Numbered from the stretch's first letter, positions 16,321 to 25,669 are shown. The stretch is DNA of 64,000 bases from Rubrivivax sp. (GCA_027484825.1 JAIXSE010000021.1:372001-436000), one strand, 5' to 3'. Notes: a model not told the origin generated them from the letters alone. A program made the numbers and translations.

Positions 16321-19300
16321 TCAGGCGCTGGGATGGGAGGGCGCCGCCGCCGACTTCCATTGCAGGAAGGGCAGGGCGATACCTGGGTGTCGGGCCGCGA
16401 TGTCCCGCAGACCGGCGATGTACTGCGGCTTGTCCGTCAGGCTGGCGGTGACGACCTGACGGGCGAAGATGCTGGCGACCACCTCGGCGGTGTCCGGCGC
16501 GACCGTCTGGGCCCGCAGGAAGTCGATGACGCGGCTCTTGGCGGTGCGACCCCGATGCACCTGGCTGAGCACGGCCAGGAAGTAGGGGGTCAGTCCGCGC
16601 AGCCGCTGGGCCAGCGCGGCCGGGTCGTCGGTGGGCAGCTCCAGCAGCCACTGCGTCACAAAGAGCTGCACCTGCGGCCCCGGATGCTGGCTGAGCCGGG
16701 TGAGGCACAAGGCGGCGTCGGCGGCGCTCATGCGGCGCACCAGCCGGCTGCGGCCCAGGGCCTGCACCCACAGGCTGGGATGGTCCACCAGGCTGATCAG
16801 CAGATCAATGCTGAGCGACTCGTCCGGCAGTCGTTCGCCGATCAGCGTCTGCGTGTAGACCTTGGCGTCGTCGAAGGCGGTCTCGACCAGCGGAAGCAAC
16901 TCGTCGACCTGGGCCGGGGCGGGAGCGGCCGGCAGCAGTGCGTCCAGCGCCTGCAGGGCCGTTTGGCGCACCAGCACGTCGGCGTGACGCGCCAGCGTGG
17001 CCCATTGACGAAGACTGAAATCCGTCGCCACCCGCGCACCCAGCGCCCAGGCGCCATACCGCTGCGCGCCCGTGCTGCGCGCCTGCAAGGCGCGCCAGGT
17101 GCCAGAGACATCCCGGGCGGGCGCGAAGGTGGCCAGCGGGCCGGTCAGCCAGCGCAGGGCATCGTCATGGGCGCCTTCGCCAGCCTCGGTCTGGAACAGG
17201 GACGCATGGAGCCGGTCCGCCACGGTGCGGGCGAAGGCTTCATCGTCCTGGGACACGCGGATCAGCGCCGGTTCAATCGCGGCCCGGATGGCACCCGCGC
17301 CGCTGGTCGCCAGCGCGGCGATCATCTCGGCCTGGCCCCGCAGCACCTCGTCCGACAGCGCCGCCAACAGGCGTGCGCCGCAGGCACGGCGGCGGTCATC
17401 GCCGGACTCCAGCAGCCCTGTCAACGTGCTGGGCGGCAGGAAGCTCAGCCCGGCGGGATGGCGCAGCAGCCAGGTGACGGCCACGCTCACCACCGGGGAT
17501 TCCAGATGAGCCAGCAGCGGCAGGACCAGGCCGATCATCGGCAGCAGGTGCTCGGCTGCCAAGTCGCCGAGCGGGCCGGCCAACAGGCCCTCCAGCACGG
17601 CGGCGGCCTCGGGCAGCTCCGGTGTATCGGCATCCACCGCCGCCAGGGCGGCCAGCAGTTCCTGCAGCAGCGCGGCGCTGGGCGCCAGCAGCGCCAGGCC
17701 TTGCCCCTGCTTGCGGGCGCGGGGCTGGCCGGAGAGCAGCAGCCCAACGATCAGCACCGGGAATTTGGCGAAGGTGGCCGGGTCCATGCCGATGTGCATC
17801 AGCGCAAAGTCCTGCGCAGGCGCATGGCTGCTGGCGGCCATCAGTTGTAGCCATTCGACCTGATCTTGGGGTGCTGAGGCCAGCACGCGCGCCTTCACCG
17901 CGGTAAAGCCGGTGTCCACGGCCGGGGCGTAAGGGCTGCGCAGCAGGGCCTGCAACACCGCCGCCGGCTGGCGCTGCACGACGTCCGCATGGTCCTGCAG
18001 CGCACGCGCCACCACCGCCTGGACCAGCGCACTGCGGCTTCTCACCGCCAGTTGCAGCAGGGCCTCCGGATGGGCGCCCCACATGGTCTGCAGGGCTTCG
18101 GTGCGTTGGGGCAGGGCGCGCGTCAGGTTCAGCGGTTCCCGCGTCCAGAGCCTGGGGGACCAGGGGCGGGACCCGAGCGTGGGCTCATGCGGCAGCAGCA
18201 GGTCGCCCACCAGACGCCAGTGGGCGCCGGCCGGATAGTGGCGCTCGGTCCGGGACCACTGGCCGGCTACCGTGCCATAGCGGGCCTCGACCGTCGCTGC
18301 GGGCAGTCGACCGTCGTCCAGCTGGAGCAGCAATTGAACTGCCAGCTCCGGCGCGTAGGGATGCTGCACCGCGCTCAAATGCCGCAACTGGCGCGGGGCC
18401 CGTTTCACCAGATAACGCCGGGTGGCCAGCGAGAAGGTGTCGGGCTCCGGCTTGCGGCGCTTGCCGTCCTTGGTGATCCGATCCCCCGTGATCGGCGACA
18501 GGAAGTGCCGGCGTCCAGCGCCGACCGGGTTGGCGCGGGCGCTCTCGAAGCGTGCATGCAGGTGCGCCACCACCTCCGCGTCGCGGCGCAGTTCCGCGGC
18601 TTTGTAGACGTAGCGCAGGCCTTGAAAACGTTCGGCCACCAGCGGCAGGTGGTCGATGAGATCCAGCAGGGCTGGGCGTACCGAGACCTCCACCAGGGCC
18701 AGGTCATACCAGTCCTGCAGCAGGGCCGGCCAGTGGAGTCGATGCGCGGGCAGCCATGTCTCCAGGGCGGCCACACGGGCTTCGCCGGAGGCCTCCAAGG
18801 CCAGTGCCTCCGCCCAGGCTTCACCCAGTCGCTGCGCTTCCACGGTGCGTGCGTCCGCATCCAGCATCAGCCACGCCTGACGGGCATAGCGCTGGGTGGC
18901 TGGGCTGCGGCCGTGGGTGGACAGCTGCTTCATCGCTTCGGCAGCACCCGGGTCACCCAGGCGCCCGATGGCAGCGGCCAGGCACAGATCCAGGAGGTCC
19001 TCGCCACTGTCGAGCAATTCCACCAGGCGCGGCACCAGACGGTACAGGGCCTGATGGGTGGGGGAGTCCGGACGCCGGGCATCGGCACATTCGGCCACCC
19101 GCCAGGCGGAGCGGCTGCGCCGGGTGGGTGGCAGGAGCTTCCAGCGGTCCGGCTGGAAGCGCGCCACCAGGGCGGAGATGGCACCCGGCACGCCAGCGTG
19201 TGGGGCATGGGGCGCGGTGCTGGCGCCGGCAGGGCTGATGGCGGTCGCTTGTCCGGGATCCCGCAGGGCCGTCCCCGCCAAGAGGTCGCCAACACCTGGC

Positions 19301-19569
19301 GCCGCCAGCGCATCGAAGCCTTCCTGACGGATGAGGGTGTAGCCCGCCGCCATGCGTCGCTGGATGAAGTCCAGTGCGCGGCGCAGCGCCTCTTCCTGCG
19401 GCAGGGGCGATGCGGTGAGGCTGGTGTCGTTCAGGTCCTGGCGGACGGTGACGATGAAGCGCTGGGCCACGGCGTCGCCGCCAGGCAGCTCCAGCTCCAC
19501 CACCTCCACCGTACTGCGACGATTCGGCGAGGCAGGGCGTGCCAGCGCTGCCGTTGCGATCTTCTTCAA
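16321..19569 (-). CDS. Retron accessory protein, HEAT/ARM-repeat with WGR-like N-terminus
   Basis: 1082 residues. The start is a TTG at 19569 preceded by GAGAGGA; the nearby ATG is out of frame and closes at once. Residues about 15-85 (STVEVVELELPGG... QEEALRRALDFIQRRMAAGYTLI) resemble a WGR domain. The rest is a long helical solenoid with recurring Leu/Ala-rich repeats such as LGDPGAAEAMKQLS, HADVLVRQTALQALDALL and HPSLWVQALGRSRLVRRM, as in HEAT/ARM proteins. It is the first gene of the retron operon, upstream of SWIM, ncRNA and RT. Solenoid proteins usually mediate interactions; toxicity or msDNA binding is inference from the retron context. Confidence 0.82.
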   Translation of the reverse strand: MKKIATAALARPASPNRRSTVEVVELELPGGDAVAQRFIVTVRQDLNDTSLTASPLPQEEALRRALDFIQRRMAAGYTLIRQEGFDALAAPGVGDLLAGTALRDPGQATAISPAGASTAPHAPHAGVPGAISALVARFQPDRWKLLPPTRRSRSAWRVAECADARRPDSPTHQALYRLVPRLVELLDSGEDLLDLCLAAAIGRLGDPGAAEAMKQLSTHGRSPATQRYARQAWLMLDADARTVEAQRLGEAWAEALALEASGEARVAALETWLPAHRLHWPALLQDWYDLALVEVSVRPALLDLIDHLPLVAERFQGLRYVYKAAELRRDAEVVAHLHARFESARANPVGAGRRHFLSPITGDRITKDGKRRKPEPDTFSLATRRYLVKRAPRQLRHLSAVQHPYAPELAVQLLLQLDDGRLPAATVEARYGTVAGQWSRTERHYPAGAHWRLVGDLLLPHEPTLGSRPWSPRLWTREPLNLTRALPQRTEALQTMWGAHPEALLQLAVRSRSALVQAVVARALQDHADVVQRQPAAVLQALLRSPYAPAVDTGFTAVKARVLASAPQDQVEWLQLMAASSHAPAQDFALMHIGMDPATFAKFPVLIVGLLLSGQPRARKQGQGLALLAPSAALLQELLAALAAVDADTPELPEAAAVLEGLLAGPLGDLAAEHLLPMIGLVLPLLAHLESPVVSVAVTWLLRHPAGLSFLPPSTLTGLLESGDDRRRACGARLLAALSDEVLRGQAEMIAALATSGAGAIRAAIEPALIRVSQDDEAFARTVADRLHASLFQTEAGEGAHDDALRWLTGPLATFAPARDVSGTWRALQARSTGAQRYGAWALGARVATDFSLRQWATLARHADVLVRQTALQALDALLPAAPAPAQVDELLPLVETAFDDAKVYTQTLIGERLPDESLSIDLLISLVDHPSLWVQALGRSRLVRRMSAADAALCLTRLSQHPGPQVQLFVTQWLLELPTDDPAALAQRLRGLTPYFLAVLSQVHRGRTAKSRVIDFLRAQTVAPDTAEVVASIFARQVVTASLTDKPQYIAGLRDIAARHPGIALPFLQWKSAAAPSHPSA

Positions 19570-19657
19570 GACATCCTCTCCCTGCCGATGACCCCGAGCC
19601 GACCAGCCGGGCTCAGTGATTCTTGCATGACTCCGGCGGCTTGCCGGGCGTCAAACA

Positions 19658-20812
19658 TCAAGCCGCTTCGCTGCGTTTGCGATACAGGTCCAGCAGCATG
19701 TCCACGAAGTCGCGCCCCAGCAGATTGGCCACCGGAACGGCATACACATTGATGCTGGAGCTCACCCGGTAATGCGCCACCACGTCCAGCCGGGTGTGGC
19801 CGGCATCGATGGGCGTGAGGGTGAAGCGGGTCTCGCCCAGGTCCAGATACTGGCCGCCCAGCACCACATGGTGGTCCATGGTGCCTGGGGGGAAGGAGTC
19901 CGGGGCGAATTCATAGCGCCAGGCGATGGTCTGGCCCTCAACCCGATCGATCACCCGCCCGCGGAAATGCACCCCGCGTTCCCAGCGCGACTCCCGCACC
20001 TCGCCCTGGGCAGTGGGATGGTTAATGCCCTCGACCGGGCGCGGCACCCCGATCCAATGGGCCAGCGTGGGCTTGAGTTCTTCCCGCCGGATGTCCCGTG
20101 CCTGGACGATCTCGTTCCACACCCGGTCCGGCGTCGCGGCCACGACGGTGGACCGCTCAATGCGCTGCCAACTGTCCTGCGGCGGTATGGGCCCCTCGAC
20201 CATCAGGGCCAGCAGCGGCAGCACCGCCAGCCCGCCGATGTGAGGCCCGCGCACCGCCATCACATTCAAGATGGCCCGCATCAGCAGCCCGCCCAGCGAC
20301 GACAGCACCAGGAAGACCGGCGACAGGATGACAACGCAGATCGACCCTTCCAGCAGGGTCAGCATGGACCCGATCATCATCAAGGCGGTCGCGACCCAGG
20401 GCGAGAAGAAGGCCACCATCCAGCCGGGCCGGGTGTCGCGCAGCAAATAGACCGTGACGGCGCCCAGCACCACCGGCGTGAGCATGATGAAGCCGACGCT
20501 CATCACCCCGGCCACCCGGGTGTCGAGACCGATGGACTGGAGGAAGGGGCCGACCCAGCCCGCCAGGTAGCGGATGGCCAGGCCATAGAGACCGCCGATC
20601 AGCGGGGCGATCCAGTACAGGGGCGACAACGGGGTGTTGCCGGGATCCGGGTCCCCTTGCTGGGTGGACAGCGGCGCGGACTGCTGAGTGGGCCCCTGGA
20701 CGGTCTGGACGGCCTTGGCGGCCTGCTCGGCTTGCTCGGTCGGGGCGGACTGGACGGACGGTGCGCGGCCCGCCTGACCGTTGCTGGTGTTGTGATCGTC
20801 GTTGGCGCTCAT
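19658..20812 (-). CDS. Membrane protein with C-terminal SRPBCC-like domain
   Basis: 384 residues. A polar Gln/Ala-rich N-terminus (1-60) precedes about five hydrophobic segments (YWIAPLIGGLYGLAIRYLAG, GVMSVGFIMLTPVVLGAVTV, PWVATALMMIGSMLTLLEG and two more). A C-terminal domain follows from about residue 220 (DSWQRIERSTVVAATPDRVWNEIV... WERGVHFRGRV... FTLTPIDAGHTRLDVVAHY). That domain has the layout of SRPBCC/START-like hydrophobic ligand-binding folds. The function is unknown. It lies upstream of the retron on the same strand with an 88-bp gap, but nothing ties it to the retron. Confidence 0.7.
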   Translation of the reverse strand: MSANDDHNTSNGQAGRAPSVQSAPTEQAEQAAKAVQTVQGPTQQSAPLSTQQGDPDPGNTPLSPLYWIAPLIGGLYGLAIRYLAGWVGPFLQSIGLDTRVAGVMSVGFIMLTPVVLGAVTVYLLRDTRPGWMVAFFSPWVATALMMIGSMLTLLEGSICVVILSPVFLVLSSLGGLLMRAILNVMAVRGPHIGGLAVLPLLALMVEGPIPPQDSWQRIERSTVVAATPDRVWNEIVQARDIRREELKPTLAHWIGVPRPVEGINHPTAQGEVRESRWERGVHFRGRVIDRVEGQTIAWRYEFAPDSFPPGTMDHHVVLGGQYLDLGETRFTLTPIDAGHTRLDVVAHYRVSSSINVYAVPVANLLGRDFVDMLLDLYRKRSEAA

Positions 20813-21219
20813 GCGCTCTGCTCCCTCTGGCCCTCATTGGCCGCGGGATGCTAACCGAGCATCGCTGGCAGACAGAGCCGTTCTCACGCCGGCCCGTCGG
20901 CCGACCTGCAGCGAAGCCCCGGATCATCAACCGGTTGTAGGTAAAAACCCTTCATGGCTTTCGGGCGAAACCAGCGGGCCGCATCGGCGGTTTGCGACAT
21001 GCGGGGCTGGGGCCTCCTGCGTAGAGTAGATCCTGACAGCGGAACTCGAGCTTCGCTGTTCATGCTTCTCTCTCGCATGGTCCGTCTCTTCCCTCTGCGG
21101 ACGGACAACATTTGGCCCTGGTCGCAAGATCAGGGCCTTTTTCTTTGTGCAGCGCCGTTGCCCGCCTGAACACCGCTGCCCGCTGTATCGCCGCTTCCCG
21201 CCTTTCGCGGTTTCCCGCG
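20813..21219. other. Non-coding region with a plus-strand terminator but no gene seen
   Basis: No convincing reading frame was found on either strand in this 407-bp gap between two minus-strand genes. The only clear element is an intrinsic terminator on the plus strand at its right part, which implies a short plus-strand transcript somewhere in 20.88-21.11 kb. I compared it by eye with 6S RNA and common riboswitch cores and could not match it. Confidence 0.5.
21114..21146 (+). terminator. Strong intrinsic terminator, plus strand
   Basis: GGCCCTG (21114-21120) pairs with CAGGGCC (21131-21137) and is followed by TTTTTCTTT. The T-run exists only on the plus strand, so it would stop a rightward transcript, yet no rightward gene precedes it. 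Confidence 0.8.
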
Positions 21220-22461
21220 TCAGCGCCGCTCCAGATTCGGCAGCAGCGCGGTGATGATGCCCAGCAGCGGCAGGTAGGCGCACAGCGCGTAGACCTGACG
21301 AATGCCGTAGTGGTCGGCCACCTGACCCAGGCCCGCGGCGGCAATGCCGCTGACTCCGAACATCAGCCCGAACATCAAGCCGGCAATCAGTCCCACACGG
21401 CCCGGCACCAGTTCCTGCGCGTAGACCACGATGGCGGAGAAGGCCGAGGACATCACCAGCCCGATCATCACCGTCAGCACTGCCGTCCAGAACAGGTTGG
21501 CATGCGGCAGCAGCAGGGTGAGCGGCGCCACGCCCAGGATGGAGGCCCAGATCACATACTTGCGCCCGATGCGGTCGCCCACCGGTCCGCCGGCAAAGGT
21601 GCCGACCGCCACAGCCGCCAGGAAGAGGAACAGATAGAGCTGGGCCGCCTGCACCGACAGCTGGAACTTGTCGATCAGATAGAAGGTGTAGTAGGTGCTC
21701 AGGCTGGCCATGTAGATGAACTTGGAGAACACCAGCAGCGCCAGTACCGCCAGCGCCATGACCACCTGGCGGTTGCTCAGGCCGTTGGCCTTGGCAGCGC
21801 CCTTGTGCCCGCGGGCCGCCTGATGCCGCACCGTCCATCCGCTGACCCGGAACAGCACGGTGATGGCCAGCATCGCAAACAGGGTGAACCAGCCGATGGC
21901 CCCTTGCCCCCGGGGAATGATGATGGCGGCGGCGAGCAGCGGGCCAAAGGCCGAGCCGGTATTGCCCCCCACCTGGAAGCAGGACTGGGCCAGCCCAAAG
22001 CGCCCGCCCGACGCCATGCGCGCCACCCGCGAGGCTTCCGGGTGGAAGGTGCTGGAGCCGATGCCGATCAGCGCGGCCGCGCCCAGCAGCAGCGGGAAGC
22101 TGTTGACCACTGCCAGCAGTGCCAGGCCGGCCAGCGTGAAGAACATGCCCACCGGCAGCAGATAGGGTTTGGGATGCTTGTCGGTGTAGAGCCCGATCCA
22201 CGGCTGCAGCAGCGACGCGGTGCACTGGTAGACCAGCGAGATCAGCCCGACCTGGGTGAAGCTCAGGCCGAACTGGTCCTTGAGCATCGGGTAGATGGCG
22301 GGCAGGGTGGCCTGGATCAGGTCGTTGAGCAGGTGGACAAAGGCCACGGCACCGACGATGGGCATGACCAGGGTGCTGGCGCTGGGGCCGGCGCTGGTGC
22401 TGGCGGTGGAGCCGGCGGCCTCAGCGGTGCTGGGCTGCAGGCGTTCAGACAAGGTGCTCAT
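21220..22461 (-). CDS. MFS transporter, fosmidomycin-resistance (Fsr) type
   Basis: 413 residues from the ATG at 22461 (MSTLSERLQPST), chosen because the frame upstream is low-complexity with no homology-like features. The core begins AFVHLLNDLIQATLPAIYPMLKDQFGLSFTQVGLISLVYQCTASLLQPWIGLYTDKHP and contains GIGSSTFHPEASRVARMASGGR and GGPVGDRIGRKYVIW, strongly characteristic of Fsr-like MFS efflux proteins. Twelve helices are visible. Known members export fosmidomycin or related compounds; the natural substrate here is unknown. It appears monocistronic. Confidence 0.88.
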   Translation of the reverse strand: MSTLSERLQPSTAEAAGSTASTSAGPSASTLVMPIVGAVAFVHLLNDLIQATLPAIYPMLKDQFGLSFTQVGLISLVYQCTASLLQPWIGLYTDKHPKPYLLPVGMFFTLAGLALLAVVNSFPLLLGAAALIGIGSSTFHPEASRVARMASGGRFGLAQSCFQVGGNTGSAFGPLLAAAIIIPRGQGAIGWFTLFAMLAITVLFRVSGWTVRHQAARGHKGAAKANGLSNRQVVMALAVLALLVFSKFIYMASLSTYYTFYLIDKFQLSVQAAQLYLFLFLAAVAVGTFAGGPVGDRIGRKYVIWASILGVAPLTLLLPHANLFWTAVLTVMIGLVMSSAFSAIVVYAQELVPGRVGLIAGLMFGLMFGVSGIAAAGLGQVADHYGIRQVYALCAYLPLLGIITALLPNLERR

Positions 22462-22699
22462 GGATCGAATACCGCGACGTCGCAACGACGCGCGCGGGTA
22501 CTGCAGGAGAGGGCTTTGCAGTCTAGGGTGGCCGGTTGTCGGCAACGTGCCAAGTTCTATCGAGAATCTGCCATCGAGCGAAGTTTGGGCGATTGCCAAT
22601 CCTCTCAGCAGGCCTCGCGGCAGGCACACCTCGGCCCATTTCTCTCCCATTCGTCGCCCATTCCCGTCCCACTCCCCTCCCATTCCTCTCCCATTCGTC

Positions 22700-23380
22700 T
22701 CAATAGCCACGCGTCTCGGCCGGACGCAGACCGGAGCGGACCCGGACCCGGGCGGCCCGCTCCTCCTTCATCAGCCGTCCATTGGCGATACGGCGGACCA
22801 GCCACGGCAGCGGCTTGACCCGGCCACCGCCGGCCACTGCGCACACATAGGCCTTGGCGCATTTCTCGAACAGCTCCGCATTCAGCGCCAGCCGCGAGGC
22901 GGTCATGCCCAGCAGCAGCACCTGGCCGTCCAACACCGCAGCATTGCCTCCGGCAACGAGCGAGCGCTGTAGTGCGCTCAGCTCGCTGCAGGCTGGCCCC
23001 ATGGCCCCCAGTTGGCGGATCTGTTCATCGAAAACGGACGGCATCCACCCGCCGAAGTGAGGCAACTGCCGACCAAAAGCGCCGCCGCCCAGAAGCATCG
23101 CGCAGGCATCCTCCCGCCACTCATAGACCTGTCGATGCACAGAGGGCGTGGCCGCGCCAGCCGCGCCAGTCACGCCAGGCACATCGGCCACCTCGCCCAC
23201 GTCGCCCACGTCGCCCACGTCGGCCGGCGACAGCCCAACCCGCCGCGGCTGCACCGCCTCAGCGGTCCCCCACCACATGGCGTTTTCCCCGGGCAGCCGC
23301 AGCGACAGGCTGTCGCCCGACGAGGGCATCAGTCCCCGGCTCAGCAGCCGATGACGCAGCGCGAACCATTGCTCCTGCAT
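22700..23380 (-). CDS. Degenerate class II aldolase/adducin-like protein
   Basis: 226 residues from the ATG at 23380, preceded by GCAGGA and 13 bases after the aminotransferase stop (an ATG at 23416 would overlap it). LRHRLLSRGLMPSSGDSLSLRLPGENAMWWG near the N-terminus and LLLGMTASRLALNAELFEKCAKAYVCA near the C-terminus follow the class II aldolase fold. The metal-binding HxH of that family is not present; the equivalent region reads DACAMLLGGGAFGRQLPHFGG. It may be a non-catalytic partner of the intact aldolase two genes upstream. It is the last gene of the kinase/aldolase operon. Confidence 0.68.
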   Translation of the reverse strand: MQEQWFALRHRLLSRGLMPSSGDSLSLRLPGENAMWWGTAEAVQPRRVGLSPADVGDVGDVGEVADVPGVTGAAGAATPSVHRQVYEWREDACAMLLGGGAFGRQLPHFGGWMPSVFDEQIRQLGAMGPACSELSALQRSLVAGGNAAVLDGQVLLLGMTASRLALNAELFEKCAKAYVCAVAGGGRVKPLPWLVRRIANGRLMKEERAARVRVRSGLRPAETRGY

Positions 23381-23393
23381 CGATCCTGCGCCT

Positions 23394-25019
23394 TCAAACG
23401 AGTGCGAAGACATCATCGAAGCGGTTCAGCGCCTCGTCGATGATCTCGTCGGTATCCGCCAGGCTGGTGTAGAGACGGCTGCCCGCCACCGAAATCAACC
23501 CGTGCGCGGTGAACGCGGCGCCCATCTCCTCCATCATGTGCTTGCGCCGCTTGGCTTCTTCCTTCACCCGCAGCAGCTTGAGCAGGCTGCTGGTGTCCAG
23601 CAGCAGCACGCCGGAGGTCTGCAGGTGGACGATGGAGCCCAGGTTGTAGGCCACATAGGGCAGGCCGCGCCGCTGGATGATCTCGTCCAGCCCGCGCCGC
23701 AGCCGGTCGCCCGCGCGGCCCGCCATGACCGGCGCCCGGGTGCGTTCCGTCTCCAGCAGCGCGTAGTAGCCGGCCACGCAGGTCAGCGGATTGGCGGACA
23801 GGGTGCCGCCCACAAACGCCCGCCGCGAGGTCGTGCCGATGCCGCCCACCAGCGACATCATGATCTCCTTGCGGCCACCGATGGCGCCCGACATCGGATA
23901 GCCGCCCGTCAGGCACTTGCCCAGCACGGTCAGGTCGGGCGTGACGCCGAAGTAGCCCTGCGCGCCGCCCATGCCGGCCCGAAAACCGGTCACCACCTCG
24001 TCGAAGATCAGCAGCGCCCCGAATTCATCGCACAAGGCGCGCACCTGCGCATTGAAGTCCTTGTGCACTGGCCGCGTGCCGCTTTCCGGGCCGAAGGGCT
24101 CCACCATCACCGCTGCCGTGCCGCCGCGCAGCCGGTTCCAGCGCAGCAACCGCCGCAGCGCTTCCGGATCATTGGGCAGGCACTCCTGGGTATGGGCGGT
24201 GGCGCCACGCGGAATGCCGGTGGCCTCCATCCGGCCGGTCTTGGGCAGCCGCATGCCGTAGACGAGTTGATCGCTCCAGCCGTGATAGGCCCCGCCGATC
24301 TTGATGATCCAGCGCTTACGGGTGTGGGTGCGGGCCAGCCGCACGGCGCCCATCACCGCTTCGGTGCCGGAGCCCAGCATGCGCAGCATCTGCACGCCGG
24401 GCATGTGGCGGCAGACGAGTTCGGCCAGCTTCACCTCGTATTCATGCAGCAGGCCGGTCACCGGGCCGCATTCATCCAGCACCGCATGCACCTTCTCCCG
24501 GACGGCGGGTGGGTTGCTGCCCAGCAGCGTCGGCCCCCCGGCTTGCAGGAAGTCGATGTAGCGGTTGTTGTCGATGTCGGTCAGCCAGGCGCCTTCGGCC
24601 TGGCGAATCGCCAGCGGGAACGGATGGTTGAAGGCCAGGTTGTGCTGCACGCCGCCGGGAATGACAGCCTGGGCGCGACTGGCCAGGGCCTTGGAGCCGG
24701 CGCAGCGCTCGTCGAACCAGCGCATCACCTTGGGCATCGCATCGGCCCGGATGGGGCGCATCGGCTGGCGGACCAGCTCCGCCAGGCGGGCATACAGCGC
24801 GTGGGTGTCCGGCCATTCGGAGACGGCGTAGTGCTGGGCGTCATCGCCGGGAGCAGGGGTACCGCTCGGGGCAGCGGAGGGGCCGGTGATGCCCGCGGGT
24901 GCATCCGGCGCGGCCTGCGCTCCTGCGGATGGCGCTGCCGATGCCGGCGCGCGGGAGTCCGACGCGGCGTGTGCGTCGGCGCTTGCGTCAGCGATTTTTG
25001 CGTGAGACGTTTCGATCAT
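23394..25019 (-). CDS. Class III PLP-dependent aminotransferase (GSA-aminomutase-like)
   Basis: 541 residues. The ATG at 25019 overlaps the stop of the aldolase gene (ATGA). After an Ala/Ser-rich N-terminal 55 residues, the fold-type I signatures appear in order: FLQAGGPTLLGSNPP, LRMLGSGTEAVMGAVRLARTHT, GGAYHGWSDQLVYG, LIFDEVVTGFRAG and LGKCLTGGYPMSGAIGG, with the predicted PLP lysine in LGK. This pattern matches the glutamate-1-semialdehyde-aminomutase-like branch, which often acts on amino sugars or polyamines rather than in heme synthesis. Its place between aldolase genes points to a catabolic role, substrate unknown. Confidence 0.85.
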   Translation of the reverse strand: MIETSHAKIADASADAHAASDSRAPASAAPSAGAQAAPDAPAGITGPSAAPSGTPAPGDDAQHYAVSEWPDTHALYARLAELVRQPMRPIRADAMPKVMRWFDERCAGSKALASRAQAVIPGGVQHNLAFNHPFPLAIRQAEGAWLTDIDNNRYIDFLQAGGPTLLGSNPPAVREKVHAVLDECGPVTGLLHEYEVKLAELVCRHMPGVQMLRMLGSGTEAVMGAVRLARTHTRKRWIIKIGGAYHGWSDQLVYGMRLPKTGRMEATGIPRGATAHTQECLPNDPEALRRLLRWNRLRGGTAAVMVEPFGPESGTRPVHKDFNAQVRALCDEFGALLIFDEVVTGFRAGMGGAQGYFGVTPDLTVLGKCLTGGYPMSGAIGGRKEIMMSLVGGIGTTSRRAFVGGTLSANPLTCVAGYYALLETERTRAPVMAGRAGDRLRRGLDEIIQRRGLPYVAYNLGSIVHLQTSGVLLLDTSSLLKLLRVKEEAKRRKHMMEEMGAAFTAHGLISVAGSRLYTSLADTDEIIDEALNRFDDVFALV

Positions 25020-25669
25020 GAGAGTTCCTTCGACGACAGCAGTAGCTGCCTCAGTGCGGCCAGCCGCTCCTGCGCGCCGGGCTGCTGCCGCATCTGCCGC
25101 TCAAGCCGCGCAGCCAGATGGCCCCGCGCGAGGAGTTCCAGTTGCTCGACCGCTTCCAGGGCGGCTGTGCTGTCCCGCCCGCAGCAGACGATGCCATGGT
25201 TGCGCAGCAGCCAGGCCTGCCGGTCCGGGCGGATCGCTGCGGCGAGTTTGCCAGCCAGCCATCCGGTGCCCGAGGGGGCATACCCGACGACCGGGACGGT
25301 CGCCCCCAGCACGGCCTGCTGGGACCGGGGCACCTCCAGCGGCTCCCCAATCAGGGCGCAGGCGCTGGCCAGGGGCTGATGGGTGTGGATGGTGCAGCCC
25401 ACATCGGGACGCGCCCGCATCACCCGGGCATGCAGGCCGGTCTCGACCGACGGCGGCCGGCTGCCTTCCACCACGCTCAGGTCGGCCAGCCGCAGCAGGC
25501 AGACATCCTCCGGCGCCATGGTGAGGTAGTCCGTGGCCGAGGGGGTGACGGCCACCAGCGTGTCGTCGATGCGCAGCATCAGGTTGCCGCCGGTGCCGGC
25601 GAAATAGCCGCGATCGGACAGCCGCAGGCACAGCGACACCACCGCCTGCCGGGTCGCCGCATGCATCAT
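25016..25669 (-). CDS. Class II aldolase/adducin family protein
   Basis: 217 residues starting at 25669 (MMHAATRQAV), overlapping the kinase stop by ATGA; its own stop overlaps the aminotransferase start. The family signatures are intact: phosphate-binding GTGGNLMLR, VTPSATDYL, the metal pair in CTIHTHQPLASA (HTH) and LLRNHGIVCCGRD with the third His. Enzymes of this family (fuculose-1-phosphate and ribulose-5-phosphate types) cleave or epimerise phosphorylated ketoses with Zn or Mn. The upstream FGGY kinase would supply such a phosphorylated substrate. Confidence 0.87.
   Translation of the reverse strand: MMHAATRQAVVSLCLRLSDRGYFAGTGGNLMLRIDDTLVAVTPSATDYLTMAPEDVCLLRLADLSVVEGSRPPSVETGLHARVMRARPDVGCTIHTHQPLASACALIGEPLEVPRSQQAVLGATVPVVGYAPSGTGWLAGKLAAAIRPDRQAWLLRNHGIVCCGRDSTAALEAVEQLELLARGHLAARLERQMRQQPGAQERLAALRQLLLSSKELS

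Noticed and set aside
19658-20812. SRPBCC membrane protein considered as a fourth retron gene
   Set aside because: It is separated by 88 bp with no coupling, and such proteins are not known to me in retrons.
20880-21146. 6S RNA, TPP, cobalamin and fluoride riboswitch signatures
   Set aside because: None of the conserved cores could be found by eye; only the terminator is certain.
23394-25019. HemL, glutamate-1-semialdehyde aminomutase of heme synthesis
   Set aside because: Operon context and the long Ala-rich N-terminus point to a catabolic relative rather than the housekeeping enzyme.
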